Positions 1-9,300 of a stretch of 64,000 nt of DNA are shown here, piece after piece. The stretch is from positions 20,383,252 to 20,447,251 of the forward strand of contig JAJEKV010000018.1 of the NCBI GenBank assembly GCA_021234155.1, written 5' to 3'. The notes under the pieces were generated by a model. It had not been told where the DNA came from. It did not search any database and worked only from the letters and a program-made list of their open reading frames with translations. Each line of letters begins with the position of its first letter. The first letter of the stretch is position 1. Origin of the DNA: Isoetes taiwanensis. Taxonomy: Eukaryota > Streptophyta > Lycopodiopsida > Isoetales > Isoetaceae. A program made the position numbers and the translations under genes.

Positions 1-970
1 CATGTTCTTGCTTTGAGATGTGGCGATGAGATGTTGTCACTGGGTTATGAAATATCTTGGTATGAACCTCATTCTATTGTATTGCATTGTTTTGTAGTTG
101 TTCTTGGAAGTAAGATGCATGAGGATTCTATGATATCTCGTATCGGATCAACCTGTAAGGTTATTGGTGATATTCTATCTTGTAAAGTCATGATGGATGA
201 TGTTGCATCTTGCATTGCAAACGGACCATCTTCGGAGGGGTGGAATGGCCGTGAGACTCTGCATCCGTTCTAGATGGCTAGACAGATGTTGCATTTACGG
301 CCCACCTTCCTAGGGGTGGGGTGGCCGTGTAACTCTGCATCTGAGCCAGATGGCCTGACGGATGAGTTAAACCCTGTACGTACAGATGGAGAGAGTGGTC
401 TCCTTGGGGTCGCAACCCAAGGATTATGCTTGGCATATGTGCATACATACATACGATTGATGAGAATATAAACAAGCTTGTAGCCTGAGTTCTAACTAAT
501 GTAGGGGCGTAGTGGAGCAGGTAAACTTGTTGTTGTTCTTATCTTTGATGGGTATGCTAGATTACTTCGTGGATGATGTTATACGCTAGATTGCTTTGTG
601 GTTGATGTGGATGCTCCCGAAATGTTTCCTCCCCACTTAGTCCTTGTGGACTAACCTCCTTGTGTTGTTTGTGTATGTTTAAGATGGTACGTCCTGAGCT
701 GAGAATGCAGTATTCAGATGGAGAGTCTAGGGATGAGGGTGTGACAGCAGGAGCGTTTTCCAGAGTCATCCTCGGTGACTTATAAGGAGGACTTGTTGAG
801 CTAGTAGGAGTTGTTAGCATGCCAAACTCAGATGAGCTTGGTCTTGTATGTAATTATCTGATCAATGGGACTATACTTTACTGAGCAAGTATACGAGTTT
901 CTTGGATGTTTAACTTAGATGTTAAACGTGTCGGTGCAATGGCCTAGGCCAAGGGGCTAGGTCCGTTTCA
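1..970 (+). repeat. 5' LTR of an LTR retrotransposon (left end outside window)
   Basis: The same sequence recurs as a direct repeat at 3829-3895 joined to 11019-11913, with only scattered substitutions by eye. It ends in ...GTTTCA and is followed after two bases by an initiator-Met tRNA primer binding site, which fixes it as the 5' LTR of a plus-strand element. A TATA-like ATATAAAC lies at about 466. The short open frames in it are shared by both copies and look fortuitous. Because the second copy also starts within a few bases of the matching sequence, the LTR is probably about 1 kb and the window begins close to its left end. Confidence 0.85.
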
Positions 971-972
971 GT

Positions 973-984
973 TGGTATCAGAGC
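973..984 (+). other. Primer binding site, initiator-Met tRNA
   Basis: TGGTATCAGAGC lies two bases after the LTR end. It is the standard plant retrotransposon PBS, complementary to the 3' end of initiator methionine tRNA, and sets the element's direction as plus. Confidence 0.9.
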
Positions 985-2343
985 GGAAAGTTCCGACACT
1001 TTCGGGCCATGGGAATTAGGCGCTAAGAGTTCAAGAGGTTCTACTATAAAGTAGAATGGTTTGGTGATTGGTAGATGCACTAGCCAAGATGAGTTAAGAG
1101 GAACAAAAAACGAGCATAGGTCTAAGGGATTGATAGTATCTTAAGTGTTGATTATTATTCTATGCTATGTAAGTTAGAAAAGCTAATGGAATGCAGTTCA
1201 TCAAGGAGCTAAATTGCGAGGCATGAACAGTGGGCCATGATAATTGTGAAGGTATGTTCCTACAAATTTCGATAACTGGTAGATTGTCTAATGGTGGACC
1301 ACGTTGCCGCGTTATTTTAAAGCAGACCATGTGTAGGGAGTTGTAGTGCTTCAGCAAAATCAGTGCTAGGGTTGTGAGGGCCCATGAACAGTGCTTAAAG
1401 AGGTAAACTCAAGGGTTTAGGAAGTTGTTAACTATGTTGAGTAGGTTCTTTTTGTGAGAAGTCACAGTAAACTATGTTCATAATCTTTTAGGTTCCCTTG
1501 AATTTACTTGTGCGGGTTGTATAGCCATAAGATACACAGATGGGGGATGTGATTATGTTTTTATTTGTCACTCTTGGATTTGGCCATCCAAGATGTGTCA
1601 TATGAATACATATCTAGTCCAAGCTAAGTATCTCTCTTTCCATGGTGGGCTTAGTATTGCATAGTGTGCTATTTTATCCTTAGTAGGAAAAAGTAGATTA
1701 ACTCTATGATGCAGATGTTTGCTACATAGCTTGGACATGTATAGTAAATAATTTATACGAATTTCATTATAAGTTTAGTTCCAAACTTTATGCATGCTAG
1801 TGTCAAGGTTGATGCACTTAGTTGTATTTTGAGTATGTGGTAGATTAAGTTGCGACTGCACCAATTTGGACGGAAATAGTAGAGCTTAAGCCATATGTAG
1901 GTTAATGAGGAAGTTGTTGTATAATGTGGAAGGGTATTGGGAATACCCATGTTCTATTGCTATTGTGGCAGAAATGTGCAATTGAGAAGACTGCATCAGA
2001 ACATAGCAGTGGCTCCGAATCGCAATAAGAGATGCCCTAGTTGGCTAAAGCTTAGTCTTTTGCATTTAAAAGTAATAGAAGAAGTGTTAGACCGCATTCA
2101 AGCAGTTGTACCTCAAGTAACTCATGAGGACATGAGTTGAATTTTACAAGGGAAGAATGTAACGAACCTAGTGGCTTACTTTGTCTAAGTATAAGAGGGT
2201 GTAGATCATCTAACAACCTTGTTGATATGCGTCCATGGGTTATGCTAGTAGTGGCATTTAAAACTATCGAAATACATTAGCAAAGGTTATATAAGCAGAA
2301 GGTGTTAGATCAATGCGTATTGGACTTGTAAAATATGATAAGC

Positions 2344-2391
2344 ATGCATTAGATTGCATGCATGTACATGCACATGCGCATGCATGCATGT
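2344..2391. repeat. Alternating purine-pyrimidine CATGCA-type tract
   Basis: A run of overlapping TGCATGCA, CATGTACATG and GCATGCGCATGC words gives a mostly alternating purine-pyrimidine tract with several local palindromes. CATGCA words match the RY motif bound by plant B3-domain factors, but here they may simply be a simple-sequence expansion inside the retrotransposon. Confidence 0.5.
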
Positions 2392-2943
2392 GATTGCTGC
2401 ACAACACTTGTCTAGTATGCATATGCATTGAGATTTACTCATTGTATATATATTGGATGTGAACAAAGGAGAGGGGGTCTTGGTTTGGTGAAGGATCTTG
2501 TTTATTGTTCTCCTCTATCTATTCTCTAGAAAAGGAGAGGCTGGCCGAATTGTAGAACAGTAGCAAAAACCGGAAGGAGTTGTAGATGGGAAGGCGAAGG
2601 CTGATCCAATCGATAGGAAGCAGAATCAATCCGAGAAACTGAGGTGGGGATCTGATGCGTGCTTGGAGATTTGATGAGTGATTTGTTTGTTGTATTGCTT
2701 GGTGGTGCTTGCAGTAGAACCGGCAGCTATGGCGAACCCAATCGGCTGTTTCAGCTAGAATAGATCTTCAATTTGGTTCTATGTCACACCCAAAGTCTTC
2801 TGTAGGAATTATGGCATGTTCTGCCTCCATCCCAACCAGTTTTGATCTTGTTTGCCAATCTGAAAGAGAGCCTCTAATATGTCTTTTTGGTTTCCAAGTC
2901 TTGTTCTTTATAAATATTTTGCCCTTTAAGTTCATTGAATGCC

Positions 2944-3002
2944 TTGTAGGTTAGTTGGTTAGTAGTTGAGTCTTTCAGGCTATAGACCTAGGTTCGAATC
3001 TA
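2944..3002 (+). repeat. Possible tRNA-derived SINE head
   Basis: A TAGGTTAGTTGG word resembles a pol III A box, and about 35 bases later AGGTTCGAATC is a good B box, as in tRNA-derived SINE heads. No cloverleaf, poly(A) tail or target duplication was found, so this is a weak call. Confidence 0.25.
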
Positions 3003-3828
3003 GCATATGTTTTGCACAAGTATTCCTTTTTGAACTTAGGGATATAAGGGTCAGGTAAATCATCCGTTTATATTAGTTGTTATCCTAAGGTTTAGAACAT
3101 ACCATAATATACCTTTATGTTTTAGAATATTGACTATGCATTAATGGAACAATAGGGTCCATTCTTTAGAGTTGTAGTCTTGCAGGACTTATTAGGCATA
3201 GTAATGGGAATCTTACGTGAATAATTATTGATAGGTTCTAAGTTATTGAGTCTAGTTTGTATTACTATCCTAGGGTCTTGAAGCCCTACTTGATTCTCTA
3301 TTCTAACTATCGAACTTGCTTTAAGTTATAGTTAGATGGTCGCCCAGCCACGTTGTTATATCTTGGAACGTTGTGATAGCCGTTGCGTTGTCCCTAGGTG
3401 CATTGTTGCTAGCCTAGATGGTCATTACTTGAGTTGAGGATTGCTAATCCTACGAACCTTTTAAGTATTGTGATTATAATTTGGGACCCTAGAGTTTCCT
3501 TGGTAGAGTTATAATCTTGTATGTGGGATATTCCATGCAACCTTTATGAATAGGGGCCAGCTTGATACCGTACGATAGAAGGATATATCGCCAGTACTTT
3601 TGATAGACTAATGGGTGGATTCTATGATGCTAGATGGATGGAGTATGAGCGTTGCATTATATTTGCTAGGAATATGCTATGGCCTATCTAGTAGAGATTC
3701 TGAGTGGTAGTCCATCTCATGAGTTTAGACCTCAGGATGAAGTAGAATATGTGAATTGTCTCTAGGACATTAGTGTAATTATGGTATTACCTGGAAGTTA
3801 TGGTTGCTTATATGTTAAGGAAGTCATG

Positions 3829-3895
3829 TTCTTGCTTTGAGATGTGGCGATGAGGTGTTGTTACTGGGTTATGGAATATCTTGGTATGAACCTCA
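3829..3895 (+). repeat. Left piece of the 3' LTR
   Basis: This matches bases 1 to about 73 of the window and stops at ...GAACCTCA, exactly where the Helitron begins. The remainder of the LTR resumes at 11019 with TTCTATT, so the two pieces rejoin seamlessly when compared with the intact 5' LTR (GAACCTCATTCTATT). Confidence 0.85.
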
Positions 3896-4735
3896 TCTTA
3901 TATTATAATGTTATAGTGTAAGTGTTGGACCCAGCCCTAATTTGGACGCTCCAGATTTGATCAAGCCAATGGTGGAGATGATGCCATGTCATATTCTCAA
4001 GATAACTTGGGTTTTTTTTTTTGCTAGGATTAGCGAGGGCGGCCATCGCACCTTCGAGCTGCTAGCTCCTCCTCCAGAGTGATAAGGTCATCTTCCGGTT
4101 CCGTTTGTGTTGCTACCCTAGATCGGTATGGCAGAGATGAAGGCGGTGGCTTGGCCTCTGTGAAAGAAGCTAAGATCTCCGGCTGACTCCAAATCTTAAT
4201 ACTGCTTCAGTTGTTATCGGTCAGGTCGGGTTAGAGCCCTGGGTTATGGCTATGGCCACCACTTCTTATGGCGAAAATGGGCAGGCATTTTGTAGTCTTC
4301 AAAGGAGCCGTCCTCTTTAACAGCAGTGTGAGCTCCTTTATTATTGTTTATTTTTCTTTTCCGGGCTTGGATCACTTGCTCCATAATCAAATTCCTCAGC
4401 AGTGGTAAATGGTGAGCTATATGAGATGTAGAGTTCGTTGTGTGCTTAAGATAATTCTGGTAGATGTCATGGTGAGACAGATGGTCATGGTGCTAAGTTT
4501 CTAGGCTAGACATCTGATAATAGACAGGCAATGTTAAGCAGGCTCAAGGATCATTCATACAAGATGTGGAAGTTGCATGCGTTTTAGATGGCAATCATAC
4601 TACAGAAGTAGATCATTTAACAATTCGGGAGACAACTTGGTAAGTATGCATTGTTTCAAATTTCTATATCTTTTCCTCCTTTAGATGCTTCAGATGCAGG
4701 GTTTATGCTTATATCTTGGTAATGCAGATCATCTG
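3896..4735. other. Helitron left arm, no gene recognised
   Basis: After the AT-rich 5' terminus there is a GC-richer stretch (about 4040-4330) unlike its surroundings, which could be captured exon sequence. No frame gives a recognisable protein. Nothing else supportable is seen up to the LTR remnant at 4736. Confidence 0.4.
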
Positions 4736-4992
4736 TGTGACGTCCCCTACTCGTATACGATGCCCGCACCGTTTACAAACAGGAGTTCATCCCCCGCACC
4801 AGCTCCACACTGATACAGGGCCCTCCACATATCACTGTGACCGTCTAGAGTCCACAGTGGGAAGAGTGAAGGGGTCATTTTACCCCGTCTCCCTCAGGGC
4901 CTACCTAGCTGCGGAAGCGTAAACATACACGTCAGTAACATAACATCATATATCCACCTCGAAGGGTGGCACGTCAACATCTGGCCCTACCC
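4736..4992 (-). repeat. Partial LTR (3' side) of the minus-strand element
   Basis: This about 255-bp segment is repeated almost exactly at 7860-8107 (for example GTGACGTCCCCTAC, then CACCAGCTCCACACTG, then ATCCACCTCGAAGGGTGG). The copies diverge after ...CAACATCTG. At 7861 the segment is the PBS-proximal end of an LTR read on the minus strand, so this copy is the matching end of the second LTR with the rest missing. The small frame beginning MATSDF ends inside it. Confidence 0.65.
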
Positions 4993-5152
4993 TAGCTTGA
5001 AATTCAGACAGGACTCTGCTATAGGCTGGGGTTGCGTGCAAGGTTGCTTGGACATCTATCTCCTTCCAGAAGACACGGAAAATCTCATCGATGTCAGCCT
5101 CGGCAGCATGAGTGCTGGCGCTGTACCATCTGCGGAAATCAGAGGTTGCCAT
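4946..5152 (-). CDS. Small protein of unknown function (MATSDF protein)
   Basis: This is a 68-codon frame starting MATSDFRRWYSAS and ending in PPFEVDI followed by TGA. The stop and last residues are encoded by the partial LTR at 4736-4992. A TATA box (CTATAAATAG) lies 113 bases upstream of the ATG, and a pair of 67-bp palindromes lies beyond it. The histone H3-like gene has the same arrangement, so the two look like genes with duplicated promoters. The protein has a Trp/Tyr-containing head and an acidic, probably helical middle (AAEADIDEIFRVFWKEIDV). I do not recognise a family. It could be the truncated N-terminus of a longer protein cut by the LTR. Confidence 0.45.
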   Translation of the reverse strand: MATSDFRRWYSASTHAAEADIDEIFRVFWKEIDVQATLHATPAYSRVLSEFQARVGPDVDVPPFEVDI

Positions 5153-5264
5153 GAGTTTAGTGAGTAAGAGAGTAGCAAACGGTTGCAAGAGCGCCTCAGG
5201 GAGTTGAAAAATCGGCTAAGGGGGCAGGAGCAAATTTGTAGGGTGCTATGTGTAAAATAAGGGT

Positions 5265-5274
5265 CTATTTATAG
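5265..5274 (-). promoter_or_regulatory. TATA box upstream of the MATSDF gene
   Basis: CTATAAATAG on the minus strand lies 113 bases before the ATG at 5152. The flanking context GTCTATTTATAG (plus strand) resembles the TATA box of the H3-like gene at 7289-7298, suggesting a duplicated core promoter. Confidence 0.5.
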
Positions 5275-5465
5275 AAAAGGGGAAAACCCTAATTTTTGGG
5301 TGACTTGGAAAATTCTTGGGGTTGGGCAATTCTAGCCTATACTGAGGTCAAAATGGGAATTTAAAGACTAATTTAAGGGTTTGGGCATGACTGGATTACC
5401 TGAAGATGCTAACACAACAGGTTGAGGATCATTTGGACAAGTTCTGGTGGAGAAATGATAGGAGG

Positions 5466-5532
5466 TCTCACAGCTAGCGCCTCGTCCAAAAACTAAACTT
5501 TAGTTTCTTGACCAGGCGCGACGTGTGAGACA
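5466..5532. repeat. 67-bp palindrome, copy A
   Basis: This is a near-perfect inverted repeat from GTCTCACAGCTAGCGCC to GGCGCGACGTGTGAGAC, with a centre of AAACTAAACTTTAGTTT. It is one of four copies (A-D), the nearer of the two upstream of the MATSDF gene. Confidence 0.85.
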
Positions 5533-5663
5533 TCAGTCCCATTTTGATCAAAACATGTCTAATTTAGGTAAAATAAGGGTTAAGGATGATGGACTCATCA
5601 AATCAGGTAGAATTGACCCCTTATTTGGTCAATTTGGAGCTGTTTTGGGCAAGTTTGGGCAAG

Positions 5664-5731
5664 GTCTCATAGCCTAGCGCCTCGTCCAAAACTAAAGTTT
5701 AGTTTCTTGACCAGGTAGCGACACGTGAGAC
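5664..5731. repeat. 67-bp palindrome, copy B
   Basis: Second copy, starting 198 bases after copy A, slightly more diverged (GTCTCATAGCCTAGCGCC ... GACACGTGAGAC). It lies between the end of the H3-like gene and the promoter of the MATSDF gene. Confidence 0.8.
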
Positions 5732-5877
5732 ATCACACCTTTCGGTCTGCAAATGTCCTATTTCACTAAAACAAATACTAGAACCTGCTAATTTGTCCTA
5801 ATTAAACAAGTTCAGACACATAAAGTACTCAAAATTGATTATATTACAAATTTTTTTTTTGACTATTTACAAAATGT

Positions 5878-7188
5878 TCAAGGTCGCTCTCCCTTGATGC
5901 GAGTAGCAAGTTGCATATCTTGCCTCATCAAGGTCACTAAACCCAAGATGAACAAAGGTGTCGCCGAGTCTTCAAAATGTTGCACTATTTTCTGCTCCGC
6001 CACTTCCTGTAATGCCGCCAAATTTCATCCGCGGACCCTCATGTCGGTCTTGAAGTCCCGTGATCACTTCTCGACTAGGCGGGCAAAGGGGCCGCGGGGG
6101 ATTAGGAGGCAGTAGCGCTTGTGAAAGTGCCGAATCTCCGTAGTGCTCTTTGCTCGGCCTCCTTTCGGTGAGCTTCTTCTTGGCTGGCTTTTTCGGGACC
6201 TTGGGCTTTGGTGGTGGTGGCCTTAGGGTCTCTTTGCTTTGTTGGGTGTCCCCTCGATGGTTCCGACCCTATTCTCCCCGGTAGTAGGAGTTGTAAGCCT
6301 CCCACTCCTTCATGTATGCCTCGTGCTCCGCATCTTTAAACCGTAGATCTTTACGCGGTCCGTGACATAGGACTCGGGGCAGGCCGGGGTTGCTTCTTCT
6401 GTCCCACTTTGGATAAGGAGGGGACTTACGCACTTTGTCCGGTTGCTCCTCCTCGGGCGCTACCTGCTCCGTTACCACCTGCTCAACAATCGGGGGTTTG
6501 GAAGAGCTTGCCCCCCCGGTGTTGGGGTTATGGTCTTCGTCAGAATCCTCTGAGGAGGCCGGGGGCTGATCAGGTGGGCGTTCGGTAATGGTGACCTTGG
6601 GGTTGGGCTTTCTTACTTTTGGGACCTCCTTGAGCTTCCTTGGGCTCCCCACCCATTTCCCTTTCTTTTGCTTCAGTTCCTCTGCCGCTTTCGCCTCCTC
6701 CTCTTCCCTCTTCCTCTTCTTTTGTTCCCTTTTCCTTTCTCGGCGTTCATGCTTTTTGATAAGCCTTGCCGAGGTCACTGCTTCCTCCGTGGGCTCAAGC
6801 CTCAGCTCGCTCTGCTCCTGCTGCTCCTCCGCTTCTTTCTCTCGAATCCATGCTTCGAGTTGCTCTTCAATGGTGGGCTCGGGAGTCAGTAGTCTCTGCT
6901 CCTCACGAGCCTTGGTCCTTTGTTCTCGCTGTGCTCCATCTCCGTTCCTGCTTCAGAGTGCACCTCTTCTTCTCGGTCGACCTGCCGGTCTCCCTCCTCA
7001 TTTTGTGCTGCTCTCTGCTGGGATCCTTCACTATTGTGCTCATTCGAGGGTTCTCCCTCACTCGAAGAAGATTGACCGTTGGGATCAAGAAGGCGCTCCT
7101 TAAGCATGCGCCGAATCGTGCTGGAATCAAGGGCGCTGGTCGATTCGCCTGGGCGGGCTTTCCTCGCAGTCTGCTTGGTCCGTGCCAT
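5878..7188 (-). pseudogene. Chimeric histone H3-like gene with a long charged insert (decayed)
   Basis: The frame opens MARTKQTARKARPGES, whose first ten residues equal the canonical H3 N-terminus (K4 and K9 included). Its last 88 codons (6144-5881) align without gaps to the H3 core from alpha-N to the C-terminus: TEIRHFHK, LLIPRGPFARLV, DFKTDM, AALQEVAEQ, FEDS, VTLMRQDMQLA, RIKGERP. I count about 41 of 87 identical to plant H3 as I know it. Between them, about 335 codons are acidic or Lys/Arg-rich, with a coiled-coil-like KKHERRERKREQKKRKR stretch near 6730 and a Lys/Pro segment (KPKVPKKPAKKK) just before the fold. Breaks are a frameshift near 6930-6960, a TAG at about 6270, a frameshift near 6140-6150, and TGA codons at 6064-6066 and 6025-6027 within the fold. 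A TATA box lies 101 bases upstream. The gene occupies the gag position of an LTR-type element but has no gag motif. Alternative: frame changes hide introns. Confidence 0.8.
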
Positions 7189-7288
7189 GTTTGACGGTTC
7201 GACAATCGGATATCGGGTGCCAAAGATCGCCTTAAGGAGCTGGAGCTAATTTCTAAGGCGGGAACGTGCAAATGAGGGGGGTCTACTT

Positions 7289-7298
7289 CTATTTATAG
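7289..7298 (-). promoter_or_regulatory. TATA box of the H3-like gene
   Basis: CTATAAATAG on the minus strand lies 101 bases upstream of the MARTKQTARK start codon. The leader between them has short resemblances to the leader of the MATSDF gene (CTCC..AAGGCG versus CTCCCTGAGGCG), consistent with a duplicated promoter and 5' UTR. Confidence 0.55.
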
Positions 7299-7399
7299 CT
7301 TGGCAAATTTTTGGTCAAAATTCAAGTTGCTCTATTTAACATGCTAAGGCACCTATTTAATTAAAACTTACACTTATTTCAGACTTTTTCTACTTATTG

Positions 7400-7466
7400 G
7401 TCTCACAGGTAGCGCCCTGTTCAAAAACTAAAGTTTAGTTTTTAGACCCGGCGCTAGCTGTGAGAT
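7400..7466. repeat. 67-bp palindrome, copy C
   Basis: Inverted repeat from GTCTCACAGGTAGCGCC to GGCGCTAGCTGTGAGAT with the same AAACTAAA/TTTAGTTT centre. It starts 102 bases upstream of the H3-like gene's TATA box. Confidence 0.85.
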
Positions 7467-7590
7467 CTTACACATTTTTAAGTAATTTAAGTAATTTAAA
7501 CATGCTATTCTAACTAATTCTTACCTTGGAACTAGCCTTACCATATTACTTTTCTCAAATTCATCAAGTTTAGTGTGTTCTTGGCTCGAT

Positions 7591-7657
7591 GTCTCACAGG
7601 TAGCGCCCTGTTCAAAAACTAAAGTGCAGTTCTTTGACCAGGCGCGAGCTGTGAGAC
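7591..7657. repeat. 67-bp palindrome, copy D
   Basis: Fourth copy (GTCTCACAGGTAGCGCC ... GGCGCGAGCTGTGAGAC), 191 bases from copy C. The C-D spacing nearly equals the A-B spacing (198), so the pair was probably duplicated as a unit. Confidence 0.85.
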
Positions 7658-7846
7658 CACCTTGCCTGGGGGGGTTTGGCTCATTCTTTTTAGTCTTATT
7701 AAGTTCCAATTCACTTAACTGTTACTAGCTTAGCATAAACTACAAAAATGAGAAAAAAATTTCCCACTTTTCGAGGTTTGAGGATCCTATCAAGTCAGTA
7801 CTACTGGGAGCATGGTCAGTGCTTTGCTCTTGGTCTCCAAGAACAT

Positions 7847-7859
7847 GGCTCTGATACCA
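7847..7859 (-). other. Primer binding site of the minus-strand LTR element
   Basis: TGGTATCAGAGCC on the minus strand lies one base inside the LTR end at 7861. It shows that an LTR-type element runs leftward from here and that the H3-like gene is its first gene. Confidence 0.85.
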
Positions 7860-7860
7860 T

Positions 7861-9300
7861 TGTGACGTCCCCTACTGTGATAATGATGCCCGCACTGCTT
7901 ACAAACGGAGTTCATCCCCCGCACCAGCTCCACACTGATACAGGGCCCTCCACATATCACTGTGACCGTCTAGAGTCCACAGTGGGAAGAGTGAAGGGGT
8001 CATTTTACCCCGTCTCCTTCAGGGCCTACCTAAATGCGGAAGCGTAAACATACACGTCAGTAACATAACATCATATATCCACCTCGAAGGGTGGCACATC
8101 AACATCTGCATAGACAAAGATCGGCCTGACAATACAAGGAAGTTCCTACCCCGTGCTCGGACTCGTGGGGATGACAGAGTTCAAAGTTGCGCATTTAATC
8201 ATGACAATGGATTGGGCTGGCATAGGAACATGGCTTAAGGTTGTCCACTCCATCCGCCCCTCCCGTGCACACTTTGCGAGTAGGTTGAAAAGTGTTGGGA
8301 CTGATCAGAGCTCCCGGGTGCATAGCCAAAGGGGCTATTCCCTCGGGTTACATCTCCCCAGTCCCGGATGGGGCGGTGTAGGATCACTCCCTCCGGAGAT
8401 CTACATGCTAACCCAAGGTGACTAGAGGGCCACTGCCCTTATTCGACTTCAACCCACTGGAGAGTGACGCATCACTCCACGGGTGTCGAGCCCATGCCTT
8501 ACCCACACTCAGTGGCAAGCCATTAGACCTAGTCACTCGGATCCCCTGGTAGGCCTTACACACCGTGAGGGATCGGTCAAGGGTTAGAACACGAACCTCA
8601 TTCTAAGCCGGTCCCGCCCCTTCACCCACAACCGGTGGGCTCCCGTGACACAGGCCTAATCTAGTAATGCACTAAGAGGGACTAGCTAGGAGCATCATCT
8701 ACTAAGCTTTAAGTCTCTACCCCCCTTCCCAATACAATGAGTCCACAGAATACATCCATCCATCATATGAACATAATTAATAAGAACTAATCTAATACAT
8801 AGAGTTAGGTTCTTTAGTTAGGGTCAATCTCAGGATCTACTTGGCTACTAAGGGCGATTTAATAGGCTAAACCCTACTTGGTTCAAGGCTGGAATAAGGT
8901 TTAGGCTATTCAATCGACCAAATACCTGATCCCTGGTTCCCTCCTCTTGATCCGAAGGCGTCCATGTCTCTGTTTTGCTTCGAGATGCGGTCGAAAGGAC
9001 GATCTGACAAGCTGGGGCGCACGGGCAGATCGTGGGAGTTGGAATTGACTCCTCAGGCGCGCGAATCGGAGCTCGGAAGGTCTGTGGGCGAAAAAGAGAA
9101 TGTTAGGGTTTGGTGCCTTATGAAGGCTATCAGTTAGGTTTAGGGTTCCCATGACCCTTGGTCTACCTTTAATGGGTTAAAGGTCTAAAGGTGCATGCAT
9201 TGCTAAGTGTGCGCACCTTTGCAAGTTGCCCTTTAGGGCGTCCTTGCTTGGTACACGCCGACGCATACGCCGACCGGATCCGGCGGTACGCTGATGGCGC
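7861..9300 (-). repeat. LTR of the minus-strand element (upper end uncertain)
   Basis: The PBS-proximal boundary is TGTGACGTCCCC at 7861. The segment up to about 8107 is repeated at 4736-4992, and the rest resembles, block by block, the LTR-like sequence at 14335-15287 (GGGTGCATAGCC, CTAGAGGGCCACTGCC, GTGACGCATCAC, TACCTGATCC, GCGTCCATG). Part of it (8155-8290) also resembles 49950-50060. No clear CA-end was found, so the upper limit is an estimate. The several short frames in it are not supported as genes. Confidence 0.6.

Larger units (their letters stand above)
985..3828 (+). mobile_element. Internal region of a non-coding (LARD-like) LTR retrotransposon
   Basis: About 2.8 kb lies between the PBS and the start of the 3' LTR. 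No gag, protease, RT, RNase H or integrase motif is readable on either strand, and the longest frames are under 90 codons. The LTRs are still similar, so the element probably moved as a large non-autonomous (LARD-type) derivative rather than decaying from a coding copy. No clear polypurine tract is visible before 3829. The alternative is a coding element too decayed to recognise by eye. Confidence 0.6.

Noticed and set aside
2944-3002. A true tRNA gene
   Set aside because: A and B boxes are present but no acceptor stem or cloverleaf can be drawn; a SINE head is more likely, and even that is weak.
6588-7194. Long plus-strand frames (Leu/Ser/Phe-rich) over the H3-like gene
   Set aside because: They are the antisense shadows of the Lys/Glu-rich minus-strand coding sequence and carry no motif; the H3 matches are on the minus strand.
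5466-7657. Histone-mRNA type 3' stem-loops for the H3-like gene
   Set aside because: The palindromes are 67 bp, occur in upstream pairs at both genes, and do not resemble the short animal histone stem-loop; plants lack that element.
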